64,000 bases of DNA from an uncultured Paracoccaceae bacterium (GCA_947497985.1 CANMIX010000007.1:1-64000), one strand, 5' to 3'; shown: positions 25,035-34,820, numbered from the stretch's first letter. Numbers and translations: made by a program. The notes: generated from the letters alone by a model not told the origin.

Positions 25035-26738
25035 TTAGCTCATTTGTGGGAGCTCACCGCGTAAAGAAGAGGCGCTTCCCAGCGGCCAAGCCCGCACAGG
25101 CAGCGATACGCCACGCAACTCGAACGTCTGCAGCTCTTTGCCTGCTAGCGTGATATTCGCGGCGCGCAGCAGACTTTCCGACACTAAGAGTTCCACACCC
25201 AACTCTTTGCACATGGCTTCCAGCCGACTTGCGGCATTTACGGTCCCGCCGATAATCGTTCGCGGTGCCGCTGTCCCGCTGCCGATTTCCCCAACGACCA
25301 CCTGACCCAGGTGAAGGCCCATGCCAATTCGCACAGCGGTATCGCCGGCCGCTTCGAGGCTTTCGTTGAATACTTTCAAAGCCTCGGAAATTCCACAAGC
25401 CGCAGTAAGGGCCGCGCGCGCGGAAGACCGAGGGTCAGGGGTTTCGAAAACGGCCAACAGCCCGTCCCCCATATATTTGTCGACATTCCCACCGGCCTTG
25501 GTGATTTGCGGTACAATGGCGTCAAAAAACCGATTCAACAGGAATACAACATCATAAGGCAACAACCCGGCAGTTCGTTGAGTAAAGCCGCGCATGTCCA
25601 AAAACAGAATTGCGATCTGACGTTCTTCGCCCTGGCTTGCATGGGCCCTGTGCCGCCCGCCCTTGGGGCGAAAAACGCGATAGGCGGTTACCGGGTGTTC
25701 TGGTCGGATCTGACAAGCCAGACGCATGTTTGGTGATGCTTTGACGGCTTGTAACGACCGAGACTCTGCCAACGAAGGAGGCGGCAACGTCTCAGCACCC
25801 TCTTCGATGACAACGCGACAAGTGGTGCAGCGCCCTTTGCCACCACACAGGGCCGTGTGGGGCACGCCATGCGTTTGCGACATTTCTAACAATGTCATGC
25901 CGCGATCCCCATCCACAACCGGACCGCCCACATAATTGATCTTTACCGCGCGCCGGCGACGCATCAAGCGGCGCAGAACATACAGCGCAGCCAGAGCCCC
26001 TAGAAGGATCCAATAGGACTGCACGCTGCCATCCATCAACTGAACCAGAAAGCTGCGCGCCTCCCCATCAGGCCAATTGAAGTCAGCCCGCATTTCAGCG
26101 GCAAATCCGTCTTCATAGGCAAGATCTGCCAGACGGCGTCCTTCAACCAAAAAACCGGTGAGGGCAAAGAACGGCACAAAAACGGCCGTCCCAATGGCAT
26201 AGGGAATTATGGGGCGCCACCAGCGGGCCAAACGCAGCCAGTGATGTAAACCGATGCAGCCGTGGATCCAAACAACCAGCAAAAGCGCCGACTGGTGCCA
26301 GGCGGACTGGCTGCCCCAGATCAGCAAGATCATATAGCCGTATTCGTCGTCCACGCCAAAAAACTCATGCGCGAAACGAGTGAAGACAATATGGCCGAGC
26401 AATTGCAAAGGAATAACAAGGCCAAGGACGACTTGCAGCCATTGATGGGCCGGCATGCGTAACGTTCGTCGTTGGATCAGGCCGTAAAAGGCAAGACCCG
26501 CATGCCCGAGCAGAGCCAAGCCCAGGACAACGGAGCCAACCAAGCTGCGCGTCACAATCGTGCGTGCATCCTGCATCGCATCCATCCATTCAAAGGATAT
26601 CAGCCCCAAGCCCAGATTTACGAAATGCAGGAAGGAATAGAATAATAGGATCAACCCGGTGATGATCCGCCACTTGGTTACCTGGTCACCATGCCACAGC
26701 TGTTTTGCCAAAGGCCCCTCCGCTCGCGTTTGTTCCAT
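25035..26738 (-). CDS. Membrane-bound nucleotide cyclase with [2Fe-2S] ferredoxin domain
   Basis: A 567-residue protein with three parts. Residues 25-255 hold about six hydrophobic segments with histidines H38, H79, H115, H148, H159, H165 and H166, and with SAWHQSALL and WIHGCIGLHHW recalling b-type cytochrome membrane anchors. Residues 265-355 form a ferredoxin domain with four cysteines (C298, C304, C307 and C342; CX5CX2C spacing). Residues 370-555 form a class III adenylate/guanylate cyclase domain with metal-binding aspartates D381 (LFLDMRGFT) and D425 (DKYMGDGLLAVF) and the transition-state NAASR at 501-505. The architecture suggests cAMP production controlled by redox state at the inner membrane; that is inference. 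No neighbouring partner gene is evident. Confidence 0.88.
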   Translation of the reverse strand: MEQTRAEGPLAKQLWHGDQVTKWRIITGLILLFYSFLHFVNLGLGLISFEWMDAMQDARTIVTRSLVGSVVLGLALLGHAGLAFYGLIQRRTLRMPAHQWLQVVLGLVIPLQLLGHIVFTRFAHEFFGVDDEYGYMILLIWGSQSAWHQSALLLVVWIHGCIGLHHWLRLARWWRPIIPYAIGTAVFVPFFALTGFLVEGRRLADLAYEDGFAAEMRADFNWPDGEARSFLVQLMDGSVQSYWILLGALAALYVLRRLMRRRRAVKINYVGGPVVDGDRGMTLLEMSQTHGVPHTALCGGKGRCTTCRVVIEEGAETLPPPSLAESRSLQAVKASPNMRLACQIRPEHPVTAYRVFRPKGGRHRAHASQGEERQIAILFLDMRGFTQRTAGLLPYDVVFLLNRFFDAIVPQITKAGGNVDKYMGDGLLAVFETPDPRSSARAALTAACGISEALKVFNESLEAAGDTAVRIGMGLHLGQVVVGEIGSGTAAPRTIIGGTVNAASRLEAMCKELGVELLVSESLLRAANITLAGKELQTFELRGVSLPVRAWPLGSASSLRGELPQMS

Positions 26739-26874
26739 AACTGTGGCGCTGCGCGGCGAGGGTCAAGTCACTTTGCATTCCGAGGCTGCGATGGTTTGAA
26801 ACATACAACATGTCTTCAGACCTATGTTTGCCAGTTGCAGCGGTACGCAAACGCGTCGCCGATGTGTCCACTGT

Positions 26875-27300
26875 TTACGATGGGACCAAAAGGTAGCTCA
26901 GCGCCGAAGATCCCTCGGATAACTCCCGTTGGGCGGCGCTGCACAGATCACCGTTGCGGGCGAGATAGGCCGCGCGATGAGCTCTTGATGCTTGCAGGAT
27001 CTCTTGGCGTCGTCCGATGGCCGAGAAAGATCCACGTCCCAGAGCATTGCGGCGCTCGTTCAGCTCCAAATCCAAGCTAACGTTTTTGGATAATCCAGGG
27101 CATTGATTGTGAATATTGCTGGCAAGAGAAGAGGTCTGATAAAACGCGACAACTGGCATATTCAAGAGTTGCTGGTGACGTGGGTCGGAAGTCGCCGTAC
27201 TTTGCCACGCTGATGTGGAACTGCTTGGCGTGACACAGGCGGACAGCAAGGAGACAAGGGCCAGTGACGCAGAAACGGTCAGAGTTCTGTGTAAATTCAT
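26875..27300 (-). CDS. Predicted lipoprotein of unknown function
   Basis: From the ATG at 27300 (CAGGAT upstream) the product is 141 residues with a lipoprotein signal peptide ending in the lipobox LLSAC. The mature part has a Ser/Thr-rich linker, then a helical region with QCPGLSKNVSLDLELNERRN and LCSAAQRELSEGSSALSYLL, giving two conserved-looking cysteines. The layout resembles small roseobacter envelope lipoproteins, but the family is not recognised with confidence. The longer frame from 27447 lacks a signal and was rejected. Confidence 0.7.
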   Translation of the reverse strand: MNLHRTLTVSASLALVSLLSACVTPSSSTSAWQSTATSDPRHQQLLNMPVVAFYQTSSLASNIHNQCPGLSKNVSLDLELNERRNALGRGSFSAIGRRQEILQASRAHRAAYLARNGDLCSAAQRELSEGSSALSYLLVPS

Positions 27301-27501
27301 GATTCTATCCTGAGAGTTCAAAACTAACTCTGGATGGGCCACAAAGTCGCAAAAATTTAGGCAAGAATACCGCCATAAGGTGAACGGCATTGATTTAATT
27401 CGCGGGGCTGCGGCCTGCGGTGTCGTATCGGCCGTCGGACACGTCATATGTGGTTATGACCCGATCACGCTCACACTGACTGCTTCAATTTACATTGAAC
27501 A

Positions 27502-27532
27502 TAAGGCGGCGGTGGTGATGTTCGCCGCCTTA
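27502..27532 (-). terminator. Stem-loop downstream of trxB
   Basis: TAAGGCGGCG and CGCCGCCTTA form a perfect 10-bp stem, 12 bp after the trxB stop. The T tract on the minus strand is weak. Confidence 0.6.
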
Positions 27533-27543
27533 CGTGATTTGGA

Positions 27544-28488
27544 TCAGTCTTCTTGCTCAGCCAGGAACCGTTCGGCATCTAGCGCGGCCATGCATCCCAT
27601 GCCGGCCGAAGTCACAGCTTGGCGATATTTGTGGTCCGTCAGGTCGCCCGCAGCAAAAATACCGGGCACAGATGTCTCGGTGGTGCCAGGTTTGACCGCG
27701 ACGTAACCGCCGTTGTGCAGGTCTAGCACGTCTTTGACGAGTTCTGTCGCAGGGGCGTGGCCAATGGCAACAAAGACACCTTTACACGGCACGTCGTTGA
27801 TCTCGCCAGTCTTGACGTTTTTGACCTTCACGCCCTCAACACCCAACGGGGTATCGGTGCCATAAACCTCGTGCAATTCGTGGAACCACAGGGTTTCGAT
27901 CTTTTCGTTTTTCATCAAGCGATCTTGTAGGATCTTTTCGGCGCGCAGCTCGTCGCGGCGGTGGATCAAGGTCACTTTGGACGCAAAGTTGGTCAGGAAC
28001 AGCGCTTCCTCGACGGCGGTGTTGCCCCCTCCGATAACCACGATCTCTTGGCCGCGGTAGAAGAAACCGTCGCAGGTTGCACAGGCGGAAACCCCAAAGC
28101 CTTTGAATTTCTCTTCGGTCTCAAGTCCCAGCCATTTGGCACGTGCACCTGTCGCCAAAATTACAGCGTCTGCGGTGTAGGTCGTGCCGCTGTCGCCGGT
28201 GGCAACAAAGGGGCGCACGGTTGTGTCGAGATTGGTGATCAGATCACCAACAATATCACAGCCCATGGCCGCTGCATGTTCTTGCATTTTGACCATCAGG
28301 TCGGGGCCCTGAACCTCGGTAAAGCCGGGGTAGTTCTCCACTTCGGTTGTGGTGGTCAGCTGACCGCCGGGCTCCATGCCTTGAACCAGAACCGGTTCCA
28401 GCATCGCACGGGCGGCGTAAACCCCTGCGGTATAGCCCGCAGGACCTGAGCCAATGATCAAAACCTTGGTGTGGCGCGTCTCAGACAT
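27544..28488 (-). CDS. trxB: Thioredoxin-disulfide reductase
   Basis: A 314-residue FAD/NADPH enzyme that keeps thioredoxin reduced. The FAD-binding motif is [18 protein letters not shown] (11-28), the redox-active CATC is at 136-139, the NADPH-binding motif is [15 protein letters not shown], and the C-terminal FAD loop is [20 protein letters not shown]. It is divergent from an Lrp-family gene, a pairing often seen in Rhodobacterales. Confidence 0.96.
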   Translation of the reverse strand: MSETRHTKVLIIGSGPAGYTAGVYAARAMLEPVLVQGMEPGGQLTTTTEVENYPGFTEVQGPDLMVKMQEHAAAMGCDIVGDLITNLDTTVRPFVATGDSGTTYTADAVILATGARAKWLGLETEEKFKGFGVSACATCDGFFYRGQEIVVIGGGNTAVEEALFLTNFASKVTLIHRRDELRAEKILQDRLMKNEKIETLWFHELHEVYGTDTPLGVEGVKVKNVKTGEINDVPCKGVFVAIGHAPATELVKDVLDLHNGGYVAVKPGTTETSVPGIFAAGDLTDHKYRQAVTSAGMGCMAALDAERFLAEQED

Positions 28489-28723
28489 ATGAAATCCTCA
28501 AGTATCAAAACGGGCTTGCCGTCGAGTTGGGATGCATATAGCCGCCGCTAGCGTTTGCTTAAACCCCTTAGAATGCGCAAAGACCAACATCCCATCATTG
28601 ACAAAATGCCAGTGTTTTTGTTCTTGCTTTTACGAAAGAAGAATAATGCTGCGCGGTTGTGAAATAATATTGCGCAAATGAACCGGGTTGCTATAACAAA
28701 CCTGATTTTACGGGAGCATGATT

Positions 28724-29224
28724 ATGGTCACTACGCGACTGGATCCGATTGATCGCATGATTTTGTCGGAGTTGCAGGCCGACGGCCGCATGACCAATGT
28801 TGAATTGGCGAAACGGGTAGGTATTTCTGCGCCGCCCTGTTTGCGCCGGGTGCGTGCCTTGGAAGAAGCCGGGCTGATCCGTGGCTACCATGCGGACGTA
28901 AATGCTCGCGAACTGGGATTCGAGGTGCAGGTTTTTGCCATGGTTGGACTGGAAAGTCAGGCCGAGCATGAATTGAGCGCATTCGAAGAGCAATGCCGCA
29001 GCTGGCCCTTGGTGCGTGAGTGTCACATGCTGAACGGTGAGGTGGATTTCATCCTGAAATGCGTGTCGCCGGACTTGTCGACCTTTCAGAGCTTTCTGAC
29101 TGGGCAATTGCTAACCACCCCAAATGTCGCAAGCGTCAAAACATCTCTGGTCATTCGCGGTGCCAAAGACGATCCAGGCGTTCCCTTCGAAACACTAGAA
29201 GAACGTTTGGCGCGCGAAGCATAA
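28724..29224 (+). CDS. Lrp/AsnC-family transcriptional regulator
   Basis: A 166-residue protein with an N-terminal HTH (LDPIDRMILSELQADGRMTN, then VELAKRVGISAPPCLRRVRA) and a C-terminal RAM/AsnC ligand domain (about 72-150). The GGGAG seven bases before the ATG at 28724 favours that start over the ATG two codons earlier. It is divergent from trxB, with about 235 bp between them, and followed by a strong terminator. The ligand is probably an amino acid, but specificity cannot be read. Confidence 0.92.
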   Translation: MVTTRLDPIDRMILSELQADGRMTNVELAKRVGISAPPCLRRVRALEEAGLIRGYHADVNARELGFEVQVFAMVGLESQAEHELSAFEEQCRSWPLVRECHMLNGEVDFILKCVSPDLSTFQSFLTGQLLTTPNVASVKTSLVIRGAKDDPGVPFETLEERLAREA

Positions 29225-29271
29225 GCACCAGACAATCAATCACAAGGGCTTGTGGCCTTTGATTGCACAAG

Positions 29272-29302
29272 AAAACCGGGTGTCCATGACCCCGGTTTTT
29301 TA
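29272..29302 (+). terminator. Intrinsic terminator of the Lrp-family gene
   Basis: AAAACCGGG and CCCGGTTTT form a 9-bp stem with a 10-base loop and continue into a T run. Confidence 0.85.
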
Positions 29303-29346
29303 ATGTTTGTGACATTTCTAGGCCGACCAATTTGGCTTGCGCGCCG

Positions 29347-30141
29347 TCAGACCATGGATGGCGGCATATTGCCTTTTGCATCCGGCATTTCCATGCGGGG
29401 ATGACATAAAGGACCAAAATCCGCAGCTGTTTCAATATGTGTGAACAGATTGAGATAAAGCGTTCTGATCGCATGGCTGACCAGTTTCAGCGCGTCAGGT
29501 CCGGGATGGTAGGTCTCAAACGGAAGACCTCCAACCCGAATGACGCAGTGCTGAGGTAGGCAGAGATGGTACATTTCGACAGGCGTCGGCGGGGCCGTCT
29601 CAACAATGTTCATCCCGTCCAGGAATTCGCCCACCGGGGTTAGCAGCCCCTCGGTGGTTTCATCTCCGCGCAGGTGAGCAGGGGTGCGCATGAGACGGGC
29701 GGCCGGTCCTGCGACAACGCAGGCGGCTGGTTTTGCAAGCCCGAGGCTGTCGGGCATGAAGCTGATCAATTGCTGACGCTCGCCGCGTGCATTGGGGCGC
29801 GTTGGTAAAATCGTCGTGCACCCTTTCCAGATCAGAGGTTGCGGTTCCCCATCGGTTTTAATGACCTCATCCCCAGGCAGGAGATCTTCGACGGCGATTG
29901 GACCATGGGTCGTATCCACAAGCGATCCACGACAGAATGCAGTAAACGCCTGTTCGAACAATGGCATCGCGGGCGCTGTGTGGCGGGTTTCAGCAATGTT
30001 TCCGTTTGGTAACAGGCTCATCACGTCATAACGGCGCAGCTGCGGTTTGGCCGCGCCACGCATTGAAGCAGGGTCCTGCAGCAGGGCCTGCGATTCAATT
30101 AAGTTTGCCGCCGCACGCTGCAGCGAGTAAGGAATGGTCAT
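29347..30141 (-). CDS. Hint-domain (hedgehog/intein-like) protein
   Basis: A 264-residue protein with a Hint module from about residue 68: AFCRGSLVDTTHGPIAVEDL, then LPGDEVIKTDGEPQPLIWKG, and later LPQHCVIRVGGLPFETYHPG. The Cys at the block start and the following block match roseobacter Hint proteins, which are often fused to or near secreted RTX-type proteins. No signal peptide is seen. The C-terminal exteins expected of true inteins are absent. Its role is unknown. No ribosome binding site is obvious before the ATG at 30141. Confidence 0.75.
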   Translation of the reverse strand: MTIPYSLQRAAANLIESQALLQDPASMRGAAKPQLRRYDVMSLLPNGNIAETRHTAPAMPLFEQAFTAFCRGSLVDTTHGPIAVEDLLPGDEVIKTDGEPQPLIWKGCTTILPTRPNARGERQQLISFMPDSLGLAKPAACVVAGPAARLMRTPAHLRGDETTEGLLTPVGEFLDGMNIVETAPPTPVEMYHLCLPQHCVIRVGGLPFETYHPGPDALKLVSHAIRTLYLNLFTHIETAADFGPLCHPRMEMPDAKGNMPPSMV

Positions 30142-30464
30142 CTAAAACGACCCTTTTTGTTTGCACCACGCAAAACAGCCAGTGACGCACAAATCCCCAT
30201 CTTAGCCATGGCAGCAGGCTAGCGGGAAGCGTGGGACCTGTACAATTTACACAACCGTGAGGGTCGGTCCTGCAAATTGGGCTGTGATGTCCTGCTTGGC
30301 TCCGATTTGTAATCGACGTTAGGATAAATCTCCTAACGAATAGTCATCATCCGAATTTTGCCGACTCAGACGGGGAGGTTGCCTGACATTTCGGCGTCTG
30401 CGCGGGAAAGCCTATCTTACACACAGAAGTCGAATTCATGGAAATCGGCACTTAAACATTCGTA
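30142..30464. other. Gene-free stretch, 323 bp
   Basis: Promoter region of the Hint gene. A perfect 8-bp inverted repeat CGTTAGGA/TCCTAACG with a 6-base loop lies at 30317-30338. No gene was accepted. Confidence 0.4.
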
Positions 30465-30602
30465 TCATGCGCTTTTGCGTTGCGGAGCAAGGTCTTGGCT
30501 ACGTGAGGCTGAAATACCGCGTGTCGAACCGCGTGAAATCACAAGAGGGGCTTTGTGCGCACGGGCGGTGGCAATTACGGATTTCAAAAACCGGATTTTC
30601 AT
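30465..30602 (-). CDS. Small basic protein, 45 residues
   Basis: A short frame with an ideal ribosome binding site (AAGGAG, 5 bases before the ATG at 30602). The product begins MKIRFLKSVIATARAHKAPL and is rich in Arg, Lys and Ser. The MKxRFLKSVIxTA start resembles a small conserved Rhodobacteraceae protein I recall, which usually continues with an Arg/Ala-rich stretch; the rest of this one is diverged. There is no signal peptide or membrane segment. Function unknown. Confidence 0.55.
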   Translation of the reverse strand: MKIRFLKSVIATARAHKAPLVISRGSTRGISASRSQDLAPQRKSA

Positions 30603-30923
30603 GTCTTCTCCTTAGTCAACTCATCACACAAACAGGATACTGAAAGGTTATTGTTGTTTACCTTATGGGCAGCCTTTGTGCCTGCATTGTGGCGTGGCAG
30701 AGGAAATAGCGAGGTGGAGCAAATACCCCGATTATTTCGATGAGTTTTTGATATTCCGTTGATTGAAAAGGGGAATTCATATTTGCGATAGATTTGCGGG
30801 AGCGGATTCCCCGTCAATTGGGGCTTAAACTGGTCGGTTAAGGTCCAATTCGCGCAATCGTCGCCGAATTTTGTTAATTTTTATGCGATCACGTGTCCGC
30901 AATTTGTCATTATAAAATGTGTG
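30603..30923. other. Gene-free stretch between pgeF and the small basic gene, 321 bp
   Basis: AT-rich. Nothing protein-like is seen. It contains the promoter and ribosome binding site of the 45-residue gene. Confidence 0.4.
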
Positions 30924-31685
30924 TCAAATTCGAATGCAGGAAATTAACCGACCGTAATCAGCCTCACCCACGTGAGTGGAGCGGCGATACGAGTAAAAAC
31001 GATCTGCGTCGGCATAAGTGCAATGGCCCGTCCATTGGGCAGAGGCAATACCGGTGGCGTTTAACTTGGCGAGGCCAAGACCCGGAAGGTCGAACATATA
31101 TCGATCGCCCTCTCCGGCTTTAAAGAATTGACTGTTTTCGGAGTTTTGAGACAAAAAACTATCAAAAAACTCAGGTCCCACCTCATAGGCATTTTGAGAG
31201 ATGCTGGGCCCGATAACGGCACGTATCTTGGCGCGATCTGCGCCAATGTCGACCATGGCTTCAATTGTTGCTTCCAAAACGCCGTCCAATGTACCGCGCC
31301 AGCCTGCATGTGCTGCGCCAATCACACCGGTGTCGGGGTCCGAAAACAGAACCGGTTGGCAGTCGGCTGTCAAAATGCCGAGCACCAGTCCAGGAACGTT
31401 TGTCACCATCCCGTCTGCACGTGGGCGATCGTTACCGGTTTGTGGTTCGGTGATTGTTGTGACGGTCGGAGAATGCACCTGATGGATGCCAATCAAGGCA
31501 CCGTCTTTTGCCCCCATCGCTTCGGCTACGCGTGCCCGGTTGAGGGTCACCGCCTCCCGCTGGTCGCTGGAGCCAAGGCCACAATTCAACCCTTCAAAGA
31601 TACCCGATGACGCACCGCCTTTTCGTGTGAAAAAACCGTGAGCGACGGGCGACAACATGTCTGAGGTCAGAATTTCCAGCGTCAT
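30924..31685 (-). CDS. pgeF: Peptidoglycan editing factor / multicopper-type laccase-domain protein
   Basis: A 253-residue protein of the PgeF (YfiH, COG1496) family. The metal site residues are seen in GIHQVHSPTV, LTADCQPVLF and GAAHAGWRGT; FYSYRR and the C-terminal G-R-L-I segment are also typical. The family acts as a cysteine/serine amidase that corrects wrong amino acids in peptidoglycan precursors, and purine nucleoside cleavage has also been reported for relatives. Its start overlaps the preceding gene's stop by 4 bases (ATGA), the last step of an lgt-midA-pgeF chain. Confidence 0.9.
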   Translation of the reverse strand: MTLEILTSDMLSPVAHGFFTRKGGASSGIFEGLNCGLGSSDQREAVTLNRARVAEAMGAKDGALIGIHQVHSPTVTTITEPQTGNDRPRADGMVTNVPGLVLGILTADCQPVLFSDPDTGVIGAAHAGWRGTLDGVLEATIEAMVDIGADRAKIRAVIGPSISQNAYEVGPEFFDSFLSQNSENSQFFKAGEGDRYMFDLPGLGLAKLNATGIASAQWTGHCTYADADRFYSYRRSTHVGEADYGRLISCIRI

Positions 31686-32749
31686 ATTTCCAATCCGGGT
31701 GGGGGTGTCAGTGCCTTGGGAAACAATCCCATGACCTTGAACAGAGTTCCCATTTCCTGCGGGTGCGTCAACCGTCGATGTGCGGCAATCAAAGTTTCCA
31801 GCGCGTCACCACTAAGGGAGGCTGCGAGGCTTTGCGCGCGATTTGTGATGCCAAGGCGTTCTAGGAAAATCCCCTGTGGTGTGATCCGGGAAAAGGCGCA
31901 GTTGGCAGCGGCGGCTGTAATTGTCAGCGCCTCGAAATCAACATGGGTGGTCAGATCTGCGGCACCTGGATCTTGCAACGGGTCCGTTGGTGCATGCGCG
32001 CGCAAGGCCTGTAAGGTGTCGCCAAGGGAACGCCAATCGCCGTAGTCAATAACAAGTGCTGCACCGCCGTGCGTCGCAATCCGAGTGCAGACCTCGGTCA
32101 GTACAGGCGGCGCTGTGGTGCAGATCTCGACCAGATCGCCGTCCTTTGTGTCTTCGAGCCGGTGCTCCAATGCAGGCTGCGCCGTGGGCTCGGTCAGGCC
32201 AAAGGACAGCATGTCATCCTGAAGGCCCACATGTTTCTCTGCCCAGCCTTCCCCTTGTCGGATGAACTGACGCACCGGGAGCGCATCGAAAAATTCATTT
32301 GCAACAAGGTAGAGAGGTTGTTGCGGCAAGTCCGCGGCGTGGTCGAGCCAAGTTACCTCATACTCGGACAGTGCCTGCTTTTGAACGTTGCGAAGGGTCG
32401 GGGAGGCTTCAATCAGGCAGATCTCAAGCGCGGCGTGAAATCCGGGGACACTGCGCGTGGCGCGTAAAATATCAGCCATCAAGGTTCCGCGACCGGGGCC
32501 AAGTTCTGCCAATGTGAAAGGGTCAGGCGACGCCTGATCCATCCAGGCCTGTGCCAGTGACAGGCCGATCAATTCGCCGAACATTTGGGAAATCTCGGGC
32601 GCGGTGATGAAATCACCCTGTGCCCCTAGCGGGTCGCGTGTGGTGTAATAACCGAACTTGGGATGCAGCAGGCATTCGGTCATATAGTCCGCGACGGACA
32701 AGGGGCCGTCGTTTGTGATCCGAGTTTTTAGGTGCTCAACCAGGCTCAT
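31682..32749 (-). CDS. MidA/NDUFAF7-family SAM-dependent methyltransferase
   Basis: A 355-residue DUF185 protein. Family marks: [56 protein letters not shown] (SAM motif I) and [14 protein letters not shown]. Mitochondrial NDUFAF7 methylates an arginine of a complex I subunit; bacterial members probably modify proteins too, but their targets are unproved. It overlaps lgt upstream and pgeF downstream by 4 bases each, a conserved alphaproteobacterial gene order. Confidence 0.9.
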   Translation of the reverse strand: MSLVEHLKTRITNDGPLSVADYMTECLLHPKFGYYTTRDPLGAQGDFITAPEISQMFGELIGLSLAQAWMDQASPDPFTLAELGPGRGTLMADILRATRSVPGFHAALEICLIEASPTLRNVQKQALSEYEVTWLDHAADLPQQPLYLVANEFFDALPVRQFIRQGEGWAEKHVGLQDDMLSFGLTEPTAQPALEHRLEDTKDGDLVEICTTAPPVLTEVCTRIATHGGAALVIDYGDWRSLGDTLQALRAHAPTDPLQDPGAADLTTHVDFEALTITAAAANCAFSRITPQGIFLERLGITNRAQSLAASLSGDALETLIAAHRRLTHPQEMGTLFKVMGLFPKALTPPPGLEI

Positions 32750-33651
32750 ACTTGTGCCTCATGACCCAAACGGCGTCGGGCACGCAGGACAAAGAAGACG
32801 CCAAGCGCAATCATCGGAAGTGACAAGGCCTGTCCCTGCGTCAGGCCATAGCCATCAATCTGCCAAGCCAATCCCATCGGGTTGCCGACGGAGACAAATT
32901 GCAGATCAGGCTGGCGGAAAAATTCAACCAAGAACCGCGCGCAGCCATAACCGGCCATAAACACGCCAAGTATCAGGCCGGGACGTAGGAAGGCACGGCG
33001 GCGGTACACGAGGAACAAGATGAGCGCACCAAGCACAAGCCCTTCCAATGTGGCTTCATACAGCTGGCTTGGATGACGCGCGCACAACTCCCCGGCTGGT
33101 TGGCCACACTCCTGTGCAGCATGTCCCGGAAAGATTACGCTCCACGGCAGGTCAGATGCACGCCCCCAAAGCTCGGCGTTGATGAAATTGGCAAGCCGTC
33201 CCAACATCAGACCGGGTGCCACCGTATAAGCCACCAGATCGGCCATCTGCATTTTGGGGATATTGTTGCGTGCGGCAAAGATCCACGACGCGACCACGAC
33301 GCCCAGCAATCCGCCGTGAAAGGCCATGCCACCTTGCCAAATGCGCAGGATCTCTAAAGGGTTCGAAAGATAGTAGCCGGGTTGGTAGAACAAGACGAAC
33401 CCCAACCGCCCGCCCAGAACAACGCCCAGGATAATCCAGGTGATTAGATCTTCGACCTGTTTTGGCTGCATTGGGGCCGTCTGATCTGGCCACAGCGCTG
33501 GGCGCTTTACCGCCATGACGGCCAGTTGCCATGCGATCAGTATGCCCGCGATATAGGCCAGCGCATACCAGCGCAGCGCAAATTCATTACCGCCAATAGC
33601 GATCGTAAACAATTCGGGTGATATTTCGGGAAATGGGATCAAAGCATGCAT
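32746..33651 (-). CDS. lgt: Prolipoprotein diacylglyceryl transferase
   Basis: A 301-residue integral membrane enzyme with about seven membrane segments. It transfers diacylglyceryl from phosphatidylglycerol to the lipobox Cys of prolipoproteins. Seen: the lgt signature [25 protein letters not shown] with the essential His, the [12 protein letters not shown] segment, and the arginine in [10 protein letters not shown]. First gene of the lgt-midA-pgeF chain. The window encodes several of its likely substrates (lipoproteins at 26875, 37138 and 42395). Confidence 0.95.
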   Translation of the reverse strand: MHALIPFPEISPELFTIAIGGNEFALRWYALAYIAGILIAWQLAVMAVKRPALWPDQTAPMQPKQVEDLITWIILGVVLGGRLGFVLFYQPGYYLSNPLEILRIWQGGMAFHGGLLGVVVASWIFAARNNIPKMQMADLVAYTVAPGLMLGRLANFINAELWGRASDLPWSVIFPGHAAQECGQPAGELCARHPSQLYEATLEGLVLGALILFLVYRRRAFLRPGLILGVFMAGYGCARFLVEFFRQPDLQFVSVGNPMGLAWQIDGYGLTQGQALSLPMIALGVFFVLRARRRLGHEAQV

Positions 33652-33748
33652 GTTTGGTCAATGCCTTTGCAACAGGTCCAAAGTCAACGGCTTGCCGTTG
33701 GCCGATTGCTTGCCCATATAGGGGGTAAGCTTCACACGGAGAAGACCT

Positions 33749-33997
33749 ATGCAGACTCGTAATAAGATCCTGGACGATATTTCGCAGTTGATGACCAATG
33801 CCATGGGTGTGGCACAGGGCGCACGCGACGAGGCAGAGACCGCCGCCAAAAGCCTGGTGGACCGCTGGTTGGCCGATCGCGACTTTGTTACACGCGAAGA
33901 ATTCGATGCGGTGCGCGCCATGGCGCAAAAAGCCCGCGAAGAAAACGAAGCCTTGAAAACGCGTTTGGCTGCCATCGAAGAAAAGCTGAACGGCTAA
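33749..33997 (+). CDS. ubiK: Ubiquinone biosynthesis accessory factor UbiK (BMFP domain)
   Basis: An 82-residue protein matching the YqiC/BMFP family: an amphipathic N-terminal helix (MQTRNKILDDISQLMTNAMG) and a C-terminal coiled coil (TREEFDAVRAMAQKAREENE, then ALKTRLAAIEEKL). In E. coli UbiK assists a ubiquinone biosynthesis complex and binds membranes; trimeric coiled-coil assembly is typical. GGAGAAGACCT precedes the ATG. It is divergent from lgt and followed by a terminator. Confidence 0.88.
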   Translation: MQTRNKILDDISQLMTNAMGVAQGARDEAETAAKSLVDRWLADRDFVTREEFDAVRAMAQKAREENEALKTRLAAIEEKLNG

Positions 33998-34042
33998 ATC
34001 GATTCACACCGATCTGATGTTGTGCCGCTTATGCGGTCTTTG

Positions 34043-34069
34043 GCGCGTCCTGTTTGGGGCGCGCTTTTT
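34043..34069 (+). terminator. Probable terminator of ubiK
   Basis: GCGCGTCC pairs imperfectly with GGGGCGCGC and is followed by a run of five T residues, about 45 bp after the ubiK stop. Confidence 0.6.
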
Positions 34070-34319
34070 GCGTCCCTGCCTGATGTGGCCGATGTTTGTG
34101 CTGTCTTGTTGATGAAAAGCAAGTGGGTCGATATTTTGCGCGTATCCGTCAGTCATCCACAACTTATTGCTGTTATCCCCAAATAAAGGGTTGCCAGATC
34201 CTTTCGGGCGCTCCACCATATTTTGTAGGGAGGCGGCATTCTGCCCCTTTCTATTGAGCAGAAAACTAACCGTTGGGGTGCTGCCACGCCCAATTGTTAG
34301 CAGCGAAAGAGGTGGACCC

Positions 34320-34820
34320 ATGTCCCTTTCCGAGCAACAACTCTTCGAAGACTCCCATCCGATTGATATTGTCGAGCACCTGGCGTCACATCACGAATGG
34401 GATTTCGACCGTATTGCTGATGATCAGATCGCCATGGCTGTCGAAGGCCAATGGCGCACCTATTCATTGACACTGGCCTGGTCGGATTACGAAGAAACCC
34501 TGCGTATGGTCTGTAGTTTCGAGATGGACCCGCCCCAGGACAAATTGTCGGGGCTCTATGAGCTGATCAATAAGATGAATGATCAGTGCTGGACCGGTGC
34601 CTTTACCTATTGGCCGGACCACAAGCTGATGCTGTATCGCTATGGATTGCTGCTGAGCGGTGGTCAAACCGTCACGCCACAGCAAATCGACAGCCTGATG
34701 AACATGGCTGTGGCGAATTGCGAGCGCTATTATCCAGCTATCCAGTTGAATGTCTGGGGTGAGCGAAAGCCCGAGGATGCGATTCAAGTCGCCATTGCAG
34801 AGGCCTACGGCCGGGCGTAA
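34320..34820 (+). CDS. YbjN domain-containing protein
   Basis: A 166-residue cytoplasmic protein of the YbjN (DUF1790) family: LAWSDYEETLRMVCSFEMDP, LYELINKMNDQCWTGAF and YRYGLLLSGGQTVTPQQI. The family has a TY3S-chaperone-like fold and is linked to stress and motility phenotypes in enterobacteria; the molecular role is unclear. The ATG at 34320 has AGAGGTGG upstream and begins where family similarity begins. It precedes proC by 41 bp and may be cotranscribed with it. Confidence 0.88.
   Translation: MSLSEQQLFEDSHPIDIVEHLASHHEWDFDRIADDQIAMAVEGQWRTYSLTLAWSDYEETLRMVCSFEMDPPQDKLSGLYELINKMNDQCWTGAFTYWPDHKLMLYRYGLLLSGGQTVTPQQIDSLMNMAVANCERYYPAIQLNVWGERKPEDAIQVAIAEAYGRA

Noticed and set aside
30832-30953. 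10-bp inverted repeat GGTCGGTTAA / TTAACCGACC
   Set aside because: One arm lies inside the pgeF coding sequence, the arms are about 100 bp apart, and no other structure supports it; may be chance.
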